From assembly GCF_014851675.1 (NCBI RefSeq), contig NZ_JACVAE010000003.1, positions 434,001-498,000 of the forward strand: a DNA stretch of 64,000 nucleotides, written 5' to 3'. The notes under the pieces were generated by a model, which saw only the letters and a list, made by a program, of their open reading frames with translations, did not search any database and was not told the origin of the DNA. Numbering within the stretch: the first letter of the stretch is position 1; each line of letters starts with the position of its first letter. The position numbers and the translations under genes are program-made. This DNA is from Rhizobium sp. ARZ01 (GTDB taxonomy: Bacteria > Pseudomonadota > Alphaproteobacteria > Rhizobiales > Rhizobiaceae). Below are positions 18,362-26,403 of the stretch, in pieces.

Positions 18362-18700
18362 ATGACGTATGTCGTGACCGACAATTGCATTCGCTGCAAA
18401 TATACGGACTGCGTGGAAGTCTGCCCCGTTGACTGTTTCTATGAGGGTGAGAACTTTCTGGTTATCCATCCGGACGAATGCATCGACTGCGGTGTCTGCG
18501 AGCCAGAATGCCCAGCAGAGGCGATCAAGCCCGACACCGAGCCGGGTCTCGACAAGTGGCTGAAGATCAACGCCGAATTTGCACAAGTTTGGCCGAATAT
18601 CACGGTCAAGAAGGATCCGATGCCGGATGCGAAGGCCTATGACGGCGAGGAAGGAAAGTACGACAAGTACTTTTCCACCGAGCCAGGACAAGGCGACTGA
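18362..18700 (+). CDS. fdxA: Seven-iron ferredoxin FdxA
   Basis: A 112-residue ferredoxin of the [3Fe-4S][4Fe-4S] type (Azotobacter FdI-like). The cysteine pattern [14 protein letters not shown] near residues 9-22 and [12 protein letters not shown] near 40-51 gives both clusters. The roughly 55-residue C-terminal extension is typical of FdxA. It would act as a soluble low-potential electron carrier; its partner cannot be read from the sequence. It is separated from the S4 gene by a structured leader and from carD by 384 bases. Confidence 0.96.
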   Translation: MTYVVTDNCIRCKYTDCVEVCPVDCFYEGENFLVIHPDECIDCGVCEPECPAEAIKPDTEPGLDKWLKINAEFAQVWPNITVKKDPMPDAKAYDGEEGKYDKYFSTEPGQGD

Positions 18701-19084
18701 ACCTGCCGACGCCGTATGGCGGGCGCTGTCCGGAACTGGGGAAAACCAAGCATGCTCGTCCGCAAGCGGATAGGGCAGGCTTGATGACCCATGCGAAGCA
18801 AATTATTGATTTCGGCACTTTTTTGTGATAGGGTCAGAATACTGATCCAAGCGAGGCACTTGGTGTGCCCAAGCACCACCACGAAAGCAAACGATCCCCA
18901 CGGCGCCGCTCATCTCCCATAAGCAACGTCAGCGTTGCTGTCTTGTGAACGCGCTGCCGCATCCGTTTGTGCCTTGTTGGACTGGACCAGGAATGGTGTC
19001 ACCGACGGTGTCTCCGTCTTTCCCGGGCCATCTTGACCCGGCCCCGGCTCGCGCCGGGAGCGTTACAGGGAGTATTTGAACAGA
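18701..19084 (+). promoter_or_regulatory. Long structured leader upstream of carD
   Basis: No gene is visible in these 384 bases. The right half is dense in inverted repeats: AGCAACG/CGTTGCT (18922-18939), GACGG/CCGTC followed by TTT (19004-19020), CCGGG/CCCGG (19023-19041) and CCCGGC/GCCGGG (19043-19058). The last two form tandem GC hairpins ending 26 bases before the carD ATG, with a GGGAG ribosome-binding site in between. The left part, with the T-rich tract around 18821-18830, may hold the promoter. Confidence 0.4.
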
Positions 19085-19654
19085 ATGACGACCCAGCAGA
19101 AGAAATCTTCCACGCGCCAAGGCTTCAAGACCGGTGAATCGATCGTTTATCCGGCGCACGGCGTTGGTCAGATCGTCGCGATCGAAGAGCAGGAAGTCGC
19201 CGGCATGAAGCTTGAGCTTTTTGTCATCGACTTCGAAAAGGACAAAATGCGTCTCAAGGTTCCGGTCGCCAAGGCCGTATCCATCGGCATGCGCAAGCTG
19301 TCCGAGACGGATTTCGTCGAGCGCGCGCTGAAGGTTGTCCAGGGCAAGGCTCGCGTCAAGCGCACCATGTGGTCGCGTCGGGCGCAGGAATATGATGCGA
19401 AGATCAACTCCGGTGATCTGATCTCGATTGCAGAGGTGGTTCGTGACCTCTATCGCGCCGAGAACCAGCCGGAACAGTCCTATTCCGAGCGCCAGCTCTA
19501 TGAAGCCGCTCTCGACCGGATGGCGCGTGAAATTGCCGCCGTCAACAAGATGTCGGAGACCGAAGCCGTTCGCCTCGTTGAGACCAATCTCAACAAGGGC
19601 CCGAAGCGCGGCAAGGTCATCGAGGAAGACGACGCTCAGGACGAAGCTGCCTGA
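19085..19654 (+). CDS. carD: CarD-family transcriptional regulator
   Basis: A 189-residue CarD/CdnL-type protein that binds the RNA polymerase beta subunit and stabilises the open promoter complex. The N-terminal RNA polymerase interaction domain starts with FKTGESIVYPAHGVGQI; the helical C-terminal DNA-binding part includes RRAQEYDAKINSGDLISIAE and SYSERQLYEAALDRMAREI. I chose the ATG at 19085; an in-frame TTG at 19076 lies only three bases from the GGAG and would add MNR. A strong terminator follows 25 bases after the stop. Confidence 0.93.
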   Translation: MTTQQKKSSTRQGFKTGESIVYPAHGVGQIVAIEEQEVAGMKLELFVIDFEKDKMRLKVPVAKAVSIGMRKLSETDFVERALKVVQGKARVKRTMWSRRAQEYDAKINSGDLISIAEVVRDLYRAENQPEQSYSERQLYEAALDRMAREIAAVNKMSETEAVRLVETNLNKGPKRGKVIEEDDAQDEAA

Positions 19655-19679
19655 GACATCTCGCTCTTCGACTGTTTTC

Positions 19680-19712
19680 AGCCCGGCTGGTTCCCAGCCG
19701 GGCTTTTCTTTT
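19680..19712 (+). terminator. Rho-independent terminator after carD
   Basis: A perfect 11-base-pair stem AGCCCGGCTGG (19680-19690) with a TTC loop and the complementary arm CCAGCCGGGCT (19694-19704), followed by TTTCTTTT. This is the clearest intrinsic terminator in the first half of the window and isolates carD from the sigma factor gene downstream. Confidence 0.92.
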
Positions 19713-20107
19713 GAACATGTCCATGGCACCGGGAGTTGATGTCAGGAATTTGCCCTCTGGCGCCATGCTCGAATCCATGAATCGAGAAGATCGCTGGAAA
19801 CGTGAGACGGGGTCCCGATTGAATAGGCCGTCGTCTTCCCTGAAAAATAGCAGCGAAAACAACGTCTTCCGGCCGATTCGGCTGCCGTGAAGAATTACAA
19901 GAATTAGCCACTCGCCCAAGGGGGATGAGCAGTATAGCATGACCGCGTTGGCGACCGACTAGGCGGATGTCCAACCCAAAGGCCCCGGTCTTCGCAGCCG
20001 CACCATTGCTGGCTGACGCGAAGGTCTCGCAGACGCATGCATTGCAAGGTGAATACCATGGCGAAGTAGGTCATGGATCCTTTCAATCCCGGCTCAGGGA
20101 GTTGCCA
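19713..20107 (+). other. Gap between the carD terminator and rpoH
   Basis: These 395 bases hold no clear gene. The sigma factor reading frame is open upstream to 19967, giving a possible 47-residue N-terminal extension without family resemblance. I looked for the GGAAC-N16-19-CGTT promoter of the rhizobial general stress sigma factor, which drives rpoH2 in Sinorhizobium, and found no convincing match. A CAGGGAG Shine-Dalgarno signal lies right before the ATG at 20108. Confidence 0.5.
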
Positions 20108-20977
20108 ATGGCTACCAGCGCAGCAGCAGACCGTCGCATGATCAAAATTGCCATGTCCGCTCCCTATCTCGAGCGGGATGAAGAGCAGGCGCTTGCACTC
20201 GCTTGGCGCAATCATCACGACCAGGAGGCTCGTAATAGAATAGCATTGGCCCATATGCGGCTGGTGATCGCGCTCGCCTCGCGGTTCCGTAATTTCGGTT
20301 TGCCATTCAACGACCTGCTGCAGGAAGGCTACATCGGTCTGCTGGAAGCAGCTGCCCGCTTCGAGCCGGAACGCGAGGTTCGTTTCTCGACCTATGCCAC
20401 CTGGTGGATCCGCGCGTCGATCCAGGACTACGTGTTGCGCAACTGGTCGATCGTTCGCGGCGGGACCAGTTCCGCGCAAAAAGCTCTGTTCTTCAATCTG
20501 CGTCGCCTTCGCGCGCGGATCGCGCGCGGCGATACACACCTCACTTCCGAAACGGTTTATCGCGAGATCGCGACCGCACTGAAGGTCAGCACCGCCGATG
20601 TGCGCAACATGGATGCGCGGCTCGCTGCTTCAGACGTGTCCCTGCAGGCGCCTGTCGCCAGCGGGGACGAGACAGGGGCGAGCCATATGGACCTTCTCGC
20701 AAGCGAAGCGCCGCTGCCGGATGAGCAGGTCACGGAATTGATTGACGGTGAGCGACGGCGTGAATGGCTGCATCGCGCAATGATGCGGCTCAACGAGCGG
20801 GAAATGAAGATCATTCGCGCAAGACGCCTGACCGACAGTAGTTCCACACTGGAAGAACTTGGTGCGGACCTCGGGATATCGAAGGAGCGGGTACGCCAGC
20901 TTGAGAACCGGGCCATGGAAAAGCTCCGGGCCGCACTTTGCGAGGCAACACCTGCATTTTCAGAAAGCTATGCCTGA
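20108..20977 (+). CDS. rpoH2: RNA polymerase sigma-32-type factor (RpoH2-like)
   Basis: A 289-residue heat-shock sigma factor. Region 2 includes LPFNDLLQEGYIGLLEAA and RFSTYATWWIRASIQDYV; the RpoH-specific box is QKALFFNLRRLRARI; region 4 ends with the helix-turn-helix LGADLGISKERVRQLENRAM. Rhizobia carry two or more RpoH copies; this one resembles RpoH2, which is tied to the general stress response, but the paralogue choice is my inference. The ATG at 20108 has GGGAG seven bases upstream and starts just before conserved sequence; a longer form from 19967 cannot be excluded. Confidence 0.9.
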   Translation: MATSAAADRRMIKIAMSAPYLERDEEQALALAWRNHHDQEARNRIALAHMRLVIALASRFRNFGLPFNDLLQEGYIGLLEAAARFEPEREVRFSTYATWWIRASIQDYVLRNWSIVRGGTSSAQKALFFNLRRLRARIARGDTHLTSETVYREIATALKVSTADVRNMDARLAASDVSLQAPVASGDETGASHMDLLASEAPLPDEQVTELIDGERRREWLHRAMMRLNEREMKIIRARRLTDSSSTLEELGADLGISKERVRQLENRAMEKLRAALCEATPAFSESYA

Positions 20978-21046
20978 CGGGGCCGCCATATGGAATCACC
21001 AGCAGTGACGGCAGTTGCAGCAGCCTGACAGTTGATGCTGATTGGG

Positions 21047-21580
21047 CTACTGCCTGTCCTTCGACGCACGTCGCCGTTCAAGTGCGTGACTGTCCGACGC
21101 GATCTGCTGCAACATGCTGCGGCCGGCCAGCGACATCTCGTAGAGGAAGGCGAGTAGGGCGCCGACCAGCGTTGCGACCGCAAGGCCGAAGAACCAGAGC
21201 AGTATCTGCTCGCGATAGACCTGCCGCATCGCGCCGACCATGAAGCCGAGGGTGGCCAGGCAGGTGCTTACACCTGAGGCTGTTCCCAACAGGACCGCGG
21301 CTTCGAGCGCGAGTGTTCGCTTGCGCAGGAACAGCAGATGCAGGAGGTGCTCCTCGTCGGGGTCTTCGTCTGAGATTGCGGATTCGAAGAACGAATTGAC
21401 GCGGTCGGACACCCGTGCCAGCCGGGTGGAGAAAACGTTCAAACAGGCTGCGGTGGCCGTCAGCAGGAAGACGGGCGTGAGTGCCGTTTGAATGATGACG
21501 GCTGCGTCAGAGACCTGGAACTGATGCACGCTGCTCCTTTCGGCGACAGCAGGAGGCATGTCGCCTTGATCCGAAACCAT
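21047..21580 (-). CDS. DUF2721 membrane protein
   Basis: A 177-residue protein with three hydrophobic helices (about residues 28-50, 92-115 and 124-147). The stretch TALTPVFLLTATAACLNVF followed by TRLARVSDRV is the signature of DUF2721, a family of unknown function. The second M, at 21559, is an alternative start. It lies 76 bases upstream of the stop of a large mechanosensitive channel on the same strand, though it would be transcribed after it. Confidence 0.82.
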   Translation of the reverse strand: MVSDQGDMPPAVAERSSVHQFQVSDAAVIIQTALTPVFLLTATAACLNVFSTRLARVSDRVNSFFESAISDEDPDEEHLLHLLFLRKRTLALEAAVLLGTASGVSTCLATLGFMVGAMRQVYREQILLWFFGLAVATLVGALLAFLYEMSLAGRSMLQQIASDSHALERRRASKDRQ

Positions 21581-21656
21581 GCGACATGCTTTAAGAATGT
21601 GTTCTTATGGAGTTGCTTCCAGACTGCCCCGCATTTTGAGGGGCGGCATACACGGT

Positions 21657-23729
21657 TCAGGTTTTCGCCCCGTCTTCGGCTGCTGCCTGTTGCGCGGCCA
21701 AGTCGGCCTGATGCTTGTGCATCGCCGCTGCGGCCGCCGCCTCCTTCTCGTCACCGCCCACCTGGAACGTCGGCTGGGCGAAGGAGATGTCATTTTCGGC
21801 GAAAGCCTGGGTGATCATCGTATAGGCGCGGCGCCTGATCGCAGTCTGCTCGCCGGTCGGGCGCGCCGTGAAGCCGAAGCTGATTTCGATGCCGAACTCG
21901 CCGATCTGCTCCACGCCCTTCATCTTCAGCGGCTTGATGAAGTGCGGCCCGAGTTCTGGATCCTCCAGCAGTTGTTTGCCGATATCCTTGGCGATCTTGC
22001 CGACTTTGTTGATATCCGTCTTGAAAGGCACCCGGATGCGGAATTTGTCGACTGTCCAGTCCCTGCTGCCGTTGCGGATCGCACCCAGCGAGCCGAAGGG
22101 GACGGTAAACACTGCGCCGCGATGATGCCGTAGACGGATCGAGCGCAGGCTGAAGGATTCGACGACCCCATTGTAGCTGCCGCTTTCGATCCACTCGCCG
22201 ACCCGGAACGCATCGTCCATCAGGTAGAAGATGCCGCTGACGATATCCTTCACCAGCGTCTGGGAACCGAAGCCGATCGCAACACCGAAGATACCGGCGC
22301 CGGCGATCAACGGGCCGATCTGCACGCCCATTTCGGCAAGGATCGTCATGACAGCGACGCAGAGGACGACAACGGCAAGGCCATTGCGGAAGATCGGCAG
22401 AAGCGTCCGCATGCGTGCACGCCGCGCCTGCTCGTCCGGCGTCATGGTTGCCTCGCCTTCGTCGGGTGTCAGCTTGCGGTCGATGGTGGTCTTGGCGATT
22501 TGCCAGGCGAGGTCCGCAAGCAGAAGTATGATGACGCTTTTGAACAGGCCGGAGACGATCGATTGCAGCAGCGGGCTTTCTTTTGCGATCTCGTTCGGAT
22601 TGTAACGCCAGACAAGGGCTAGCCATCCAACGGCGATGAGGATCACGACGGCGCGAACACCCCTGACGAGCAGGACGGTGCGTAGCGTGCTGGCCTTTTC
22701 TTCGTTCCAGCGCGTCAGCGCGAAGGCTCTCGTCAACCGATCGGTTGCTGCAAGTATCTTCGGAAGGGCGATCGCGTAGATGCCGAGCCAGAACAGGCCA
22801 GGGAGATTTACGCACCAAAGCAGCCAGAGGCCAACCAGATAAAGCGTAGAAAGGACATTTCCTGCGCGGGTGGGCGGGTTGCCTTGGCGGTCGAGTGGCC
22901 GGCGCCAGACTGTTTCCATGCTCAACAGCAAAAGGACAATGGAGAATGCATAGGTGATGACGGCGCGCACATCGGGGTTGACGCCGAGGGGGCGGCAAAT
23001 CGCCCAGAAGGCGATTCCAAAGGCCAGCACCGCGCCGAAGATCCGAAGACGGGTGTAGTAAAAGTGTGAAGTTCCGCCGACGTCCAGAGACAGCCTGCAC
23101 AATCCAAGTGCAAAGCGATAGCCGATCATGGCGAGCAAGGCATACAAGATCACGACGCGAAGATGCGGCGGCCATTCCACCACGAGGAAGATCAGCGCGG
23201 CAACAAAGGCAAACACCAGTAGGGGGCCAAACTCGGCGTAGGCGCGCGTCAATATGGCGCTTTCGAACTGCGCCTTGCGTACCCGCGTGCGGAAGAGCCA
23301 CTCGACGACAGCGCCAGCAGCGATGATGCCGAGCAGGAGCACGATTCCCGGGGCAAAGCCGTCTTCACCTGCCTGCTGCCGTACCTTGGCGGCGGTCGCG
23401 GCGATTTCGGAGGGAACGTTCGGAATTGCTGCGCGCAGCGCCCGAAATCGGCTGCGCGCCTGGGCCTCGATATCCTCGACCTCCAGCGTCGCTTCTGAGG
23501 CGACTTCGCTTGTCGCGCTTGCGGGAGGGCGGTTCTGGATCCAGTTTCTGATATCCGGATCATCCAGCAACTTCAGGAGCTCGGCGAGCTTTTCCGTGGG
23601 GGGCGCCGCCGGCGCCGCTTGCGTGGGCGTGTTACTCGCTGGTGCAGTCTGCGCAATGGCGTGCGGAGTGCTTAGGACCAGCAGGAGAGAGAACAAGCTG
23701 CACAACAGAAATGCGGGAAACTTGGACAT
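21657..23729 (-). CDS. MscS-family mechanosensitive ion channel, large form
   Basis: A 690-residue channel. A signal peptide (about 1-26) precedes a Pro/Ala-rich periplasmic segment and a set of roughly eight to ten membrane helices; the MscS pore helix and beta domain lie near residues 475-530, with IAGAGIFGVAIGFGSQTLVK and DDAFRVGEWIE. The C-terminal alpha-beta part carries VPFGSLGAIRNGSRDW. Such enlarged MscS proteins open under membrane tension on hypo-osmotic shock. The last 40 residues are Ala/Gln-rich and probably disordered. Confidence 0.93.
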   Translation of the reverse strand: MSKFPAFLLCSLFSLLLVLSTPHAIAQTAPASNTPTQAAPAAPPTEKLAELLKLLDDPDIRNWIQNRPPASATSEVASEATLEVEDIEAQARSRFRALRAAIPNVPSEIAATAAKVRQQAGEDGFAPGIVLLLGIIAAGAVVEWLFRTRVRKAQFESAILTRAYAEFGPLLVFAFVAALIFLVVEWPPHLRVVILYALLAMIGYRFALGLCRLSLDVGGTSHFYYTRLRIFGAVLAFGIAFWAICRPLGVNPDVRAVITYAFSIVLLLLSMETVWRRPLDRQGNPPTRAGNVLSTLYLVGLWLLWCVNLPGLFWLGIYAIALPKILAATDRLTRAFALTRWNEEKASTLRTVLLVRGVRAVVILIAVGWLALVWRYNPNEIAKESPLLQSIVSGLFKSVIILLLADLAWQIAKTTIDRKLTPDEGEATMTPDEQARRARMRTLLPIFRNGLAVVVLCVAVMTILAEMGVQIGPLIAGAGIFGVAIGFGSQTLVKDIVSGIFYLMDDAFRVGEWIESGSYNGVVESFSLRSIRLRHHRGAVFTVPFGSLGAIRNGSRDWTVDKFRIRVPFKTDINKVGKIAKDIGKQLLEDPELGPHFIKPLKMKGVEQIGEFGIEISFGFTARPTGEQTAIRRRAYTMITQAFAENDISFAQPTFQVGGDEKEAAAAAAMHKHQADLAAQQAAAEDGAKT

Positions 23730-23870
23730 CGTACCCCACGCGTTTGCGAAACTACAAAAGTATTATTCCGCGCACCAACAAATGCAACGGTAGGATTTAC
23801 CTAGCATTTTCGCGCGTGGGCCGAAAGGTGGCTTGCCGCGAACGCAAAGCGGCACAAAATCGGACAGCTG

Positions 23871-25376
23871 CTACTCGGCGATGATCTTCAACTTATCGCC
23901 CGGCTTGATCGTGCTTGTCGATGATAGTGCGTTGATCAGGCGGAAGAGGTCGAGCTTTCGGTCCGTTCCCATCATCCGGCCGGCAAGCGAGGCGACCGTG
24001 TCGCCGGGGCGGGCGGTGACGACGCGGACCCGGAGTGGCTTCAAGGAACTGATTTCCAGCGGGGTCAAGCGCCGGAACGAAGTCTTCAGAACATTGGCAG
24101 TCGGCTCGAGGGCGGGCGAGCCTTGTGGCGCGGCCGTCAGGAAGCGGTAGATCTGATTGCCGATGCGCACGACGGTGACGTCGAATTCCCAGCGGTCTGC
24201 CGCTGCCCGTGCCGTCGCGGCCTCCAGTCCGTTGATTGTCGTCGGGCGGATCGTTTCAGGCTTCAACCCAGTCACCCAACCGCTGGAAATGTAGTTTACG
24301 AGGCTTTGGCGCTGGCTGTCGGCGACGCCGTCGAAGCGGATTGCGATGTCACCCGATCCCGTTGCCAGAACGGCATCGGCCTTGTTGTCGATCTGGAAAC
24401 CCGCAGGCACGTCGAAACGGATGCCGAGGGTACCGTGCAGGAAGGTCTGCCCGCGGACATAGCCCTCCTGAGGGCTGTCGCCGTAGAGCAGGCCGTCAAT
24501 GCCGGCGAGGTAATAGTCACGCCCGCGATCGCCGACCGTTCCCGGCGCCCCGAAGGCACGTGCGTGACGGCGGGCAAGCTCGACGCGCTGCGGCGCATTC
24601 GGGTGGCTGGAAAGGAAGTCCAGGCTCTGATCTGCCTCCGGGTCGACCGCGGTGAACTGGCCGTATACAGCCATCGAATCGAGGAAGCGCGCGGCGGCGT
24701 TGGGGTCATAACCCGCCTCTCCGAGCATCCGCACGCCGATCACGTCCGCCTGTAGCTCCTGGTTGCGTGAGAAAGCCGCAAGCCGCAGCTTGCCGCGGGC
24801 GAGCGCCTGTTTGCCCGCGAGATTGCTCGACAGCACTTCGGCGACGACGCGGCTGGCGATAACCTCCGCCTCTTCTTTCTTCTGTCGCTCGATGCCGTGG
24901 TTTGCCGTCACATGCGCCATTTCATGCGAAAGAACGGCTGCGACTTCCGAGGCGTCGTTGGCAAGCGCCAGAAGGCCGCGCGTCACATAAAGATAGCCGC
25001 CCGGCAATGCGAAAGCATTAATTGCTGGCGAGTTGAGGATGGTAATCCGATAGGATTGGGTCGGGTTCTCCGAGACCGCAGTCAGCGCTCCGGCAATGCG
25101 GGCAACCAGACGCTCTGTCTTGGCGTCCTTGTATTCACCGCCGTAGCTTGCAACGATGCGCGGATGCTCACGCGCGCCCATTGCAGCGCGGGGGTCGTTC
25201 TTCTGAACCTCGTCGACGATCTGTGGACTGGACGACGGTGCGACGGTCGGCTCGTAGGTCTGATCGAAAGCCTGGCATGACGCAACGGCACCGGCCAGCG
25301 CAAGGGCAAGCATCGCGCGCGCAACTGCCGCCCCGCGTCCTCTGCCAAAACCCTGATGCCGACCCACGCCCAGCAT
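23871..25376 (-). CDS. Periplasmic M48-family metalloprotease lipoprotein
   Basis: A 501-residue protein with a lipoprotein signal ending in LAGAVASC, a peptidase M48 domain with the zinc motif LSHEMAHVTANHG, and the third ligand region NQELQADVIGVRML. The C-terminal 50 residues (RPGDTVASLAGRM to IKPGDKLKII) look like a LysM-type domain. It resembles BepA/YfgC proteases that look after outer-membrane protein assembly. The ATG at 25376 has AAGGGG ten bases upstream; the ATG at 25385 is too close to that signal but cannot be excluded. Confidence 0.9.
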   Translation of the reverse strand: MLGVGRHQGFGRGRGAAVARAMLALALAGAVASCQAFDQTYEPTVAPSSSPQIVDEVQKNDPRAAMGAREHPRIVASYGGEYKDAKTERLVARIAGALTAVSENPTQSYRITILNSPAINAFALPGGYLYVTRGLLALANDASEVAAVLSHEMAHVTANHGIERQKKEEAEVIASRVVAEVLSSNLAGKQALARGKLRLAAFSRNQELQADVIGVRMLGEAGYDPNAAARFLDSMAVYGQFTAVDPEADQSLDFLSSHPNAPQRVELARRHARAFGAPGTVGDRGRDYYLAGIDGLLYGDSPQEGYVRGQTFLHGTLGIRFDVPAGFQIDNKADAVLATGSGDIAIRFDGVADSQRQSLVNYISSGWVTGLKPETIRPTTINGLEAATARAAADRWEFDVTVVRIGNQIYRFLTAAPQGSPALEPTANVLKTSFRRLTPLEISSLKPLRVRVVTARPGDTVASLAGRMMGTDRKLDLFRLINALSSTSTIKPGDKLKIIAE

Positions 25377-25662
25377 TCGTTCCATGCCCCTTCGCAACCC
25401 GCTTCCCGATCCGGAGAACACTCAGACCTGTCGACGTTCGGACCGTATCCGATTCGAAGACGAAGTACCCTCGCGTGTTCGGATTGTTGTCACGGCTTTC
25501 CGATGTATCGTGCCGATACCCGCTGGTCCTGAAAGGACCTTTCGCCGAGAGATAGACGCACTGCCCCTTGCCGACAACTCCCGATTCCAGAATCGGTTTT
25601 CAATGTGGCTCCGGTGACACAGCGTAGCGTCCAAAGTATGGCAATCCCTCGTCGGAAAAGCG
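25377..25662. other. Gap between the M48 protease and thiQ with two hairpins
   Basis: Both flanking genes are on the minus strand, so this 286-base gap should hold the thiQ transcript end and the protease promoter. Two perfect inverted repeats are present: GGTCC/GGACC (25525-25539) and CCGATT/AATCGG (25581-25596). The second is followed by TTTT on the plus strand, where no upstream gene is known. No protein-coding gene is supported. Confidence 0.4.
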
Positions 25663-26403
25663 TTATTCATCAATGCCAAGGAAGTCGGCCAGTGCGGGCA
25701 GCTCCCGGTGCGCAAGAAAAGCCTCGATCGGTGCCATTAGGGCGATCGCTCCGTTGTCGATGAACATTGCCTCATCGGCGAGACGCCGCAGGTCTTCGAC
25801 CTGATGCGTGATGAACAGCAGCGTACTCCCCGTTTCAGTGCGAAGCTCAGACAGAAGTGCTGCCATGTCGGCGCGCATGGCCGGATCGAGTGCAGCGAAG
25901 GGCTCGTCGAGGAGCAGGATGGGGCGGCGGCGCACGAGCGCACGGGCAAGTGCCACCCGCTGCCGCTCTCCGCCCGAAAGCAGGGCTGGCATGCGATGTC
26001 CATAGCCGGCGAGACCGACGCGGGCGAGGGCCAATTCGACCTGCTCGCGCCCGGCCGCATCGAGGCGAAGCGACGGATCGACGCCGAGGCCAACGTTCTG
26101 GCTGACGGTGAGGTGCGCGAAAAGGTTGTTCTCCTGGAACACGATGGACACCGGGCGTGCTGCCGGTTCACGCCCATTCATGTCCTTGCCGAATATCGCC
26201 ACGCTGCCTGAGCGAACAGGCTGGAACCCGGCAATGACGTTGAACAACGTCGACTTGCCGGCTCCGGACGGACCGGTGACGGCAACGCTTGCACCTTTGG
26301 TAATGGCGCAATTGAAGACGAGACGCTTTTGCTCGAACTGAACGGTGGCGGCCACAAGATCGATCGCAGGGACATCCGGGTTTGGGCGGGCGGGATCAAC
26401 CAT
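25663..26403 (-). CDS. thiQ: Thiamine ABC transporter ATPase
   Basis: A 246-residue ABC ATPase with Walker A GPSGAGKS, signature LSGGERQR, Walker B PILLLDEP and the H-loop in LLFITHQVEDL. Position after a two-domain permease and a thiamine-binding protein behind a TPP riboswitch identifies it as ThiQ. Its start overlaps the thiP stop by eight bases. It powers uptake of thiamine, and probably thiamine phosphates, across the inner membrane. Confidence 0.94.
   Translation of the reverse strand: MVDPARPNPDVPAIDLVAATVQFEQKRLVFNCAITKGASVAVTGPSGAGKSTLFNVIAGFQPVRSGSVAIFGKDMNGREPAARPVSIVFQENNLFAHLTVSQNVGLGVDPSLRLDAAGREQVELALARVGLAGYGHRMPALLSGGERQRVALARALVRRRPILLLDEPFAALDPAMRADMAALLSELRTETGSTLLFITHQVEDLRRLADEAMFIDNGAIALMAPIEAFLAHRELPALADFLGIDE

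Noticed and set aside
19713..20107. RpoE2-type promoter (GGAAC, spacer, CGTT) upstream of rpoH2
   Set aside because: Searched by eye; only partial, wrongly matched halves were found.
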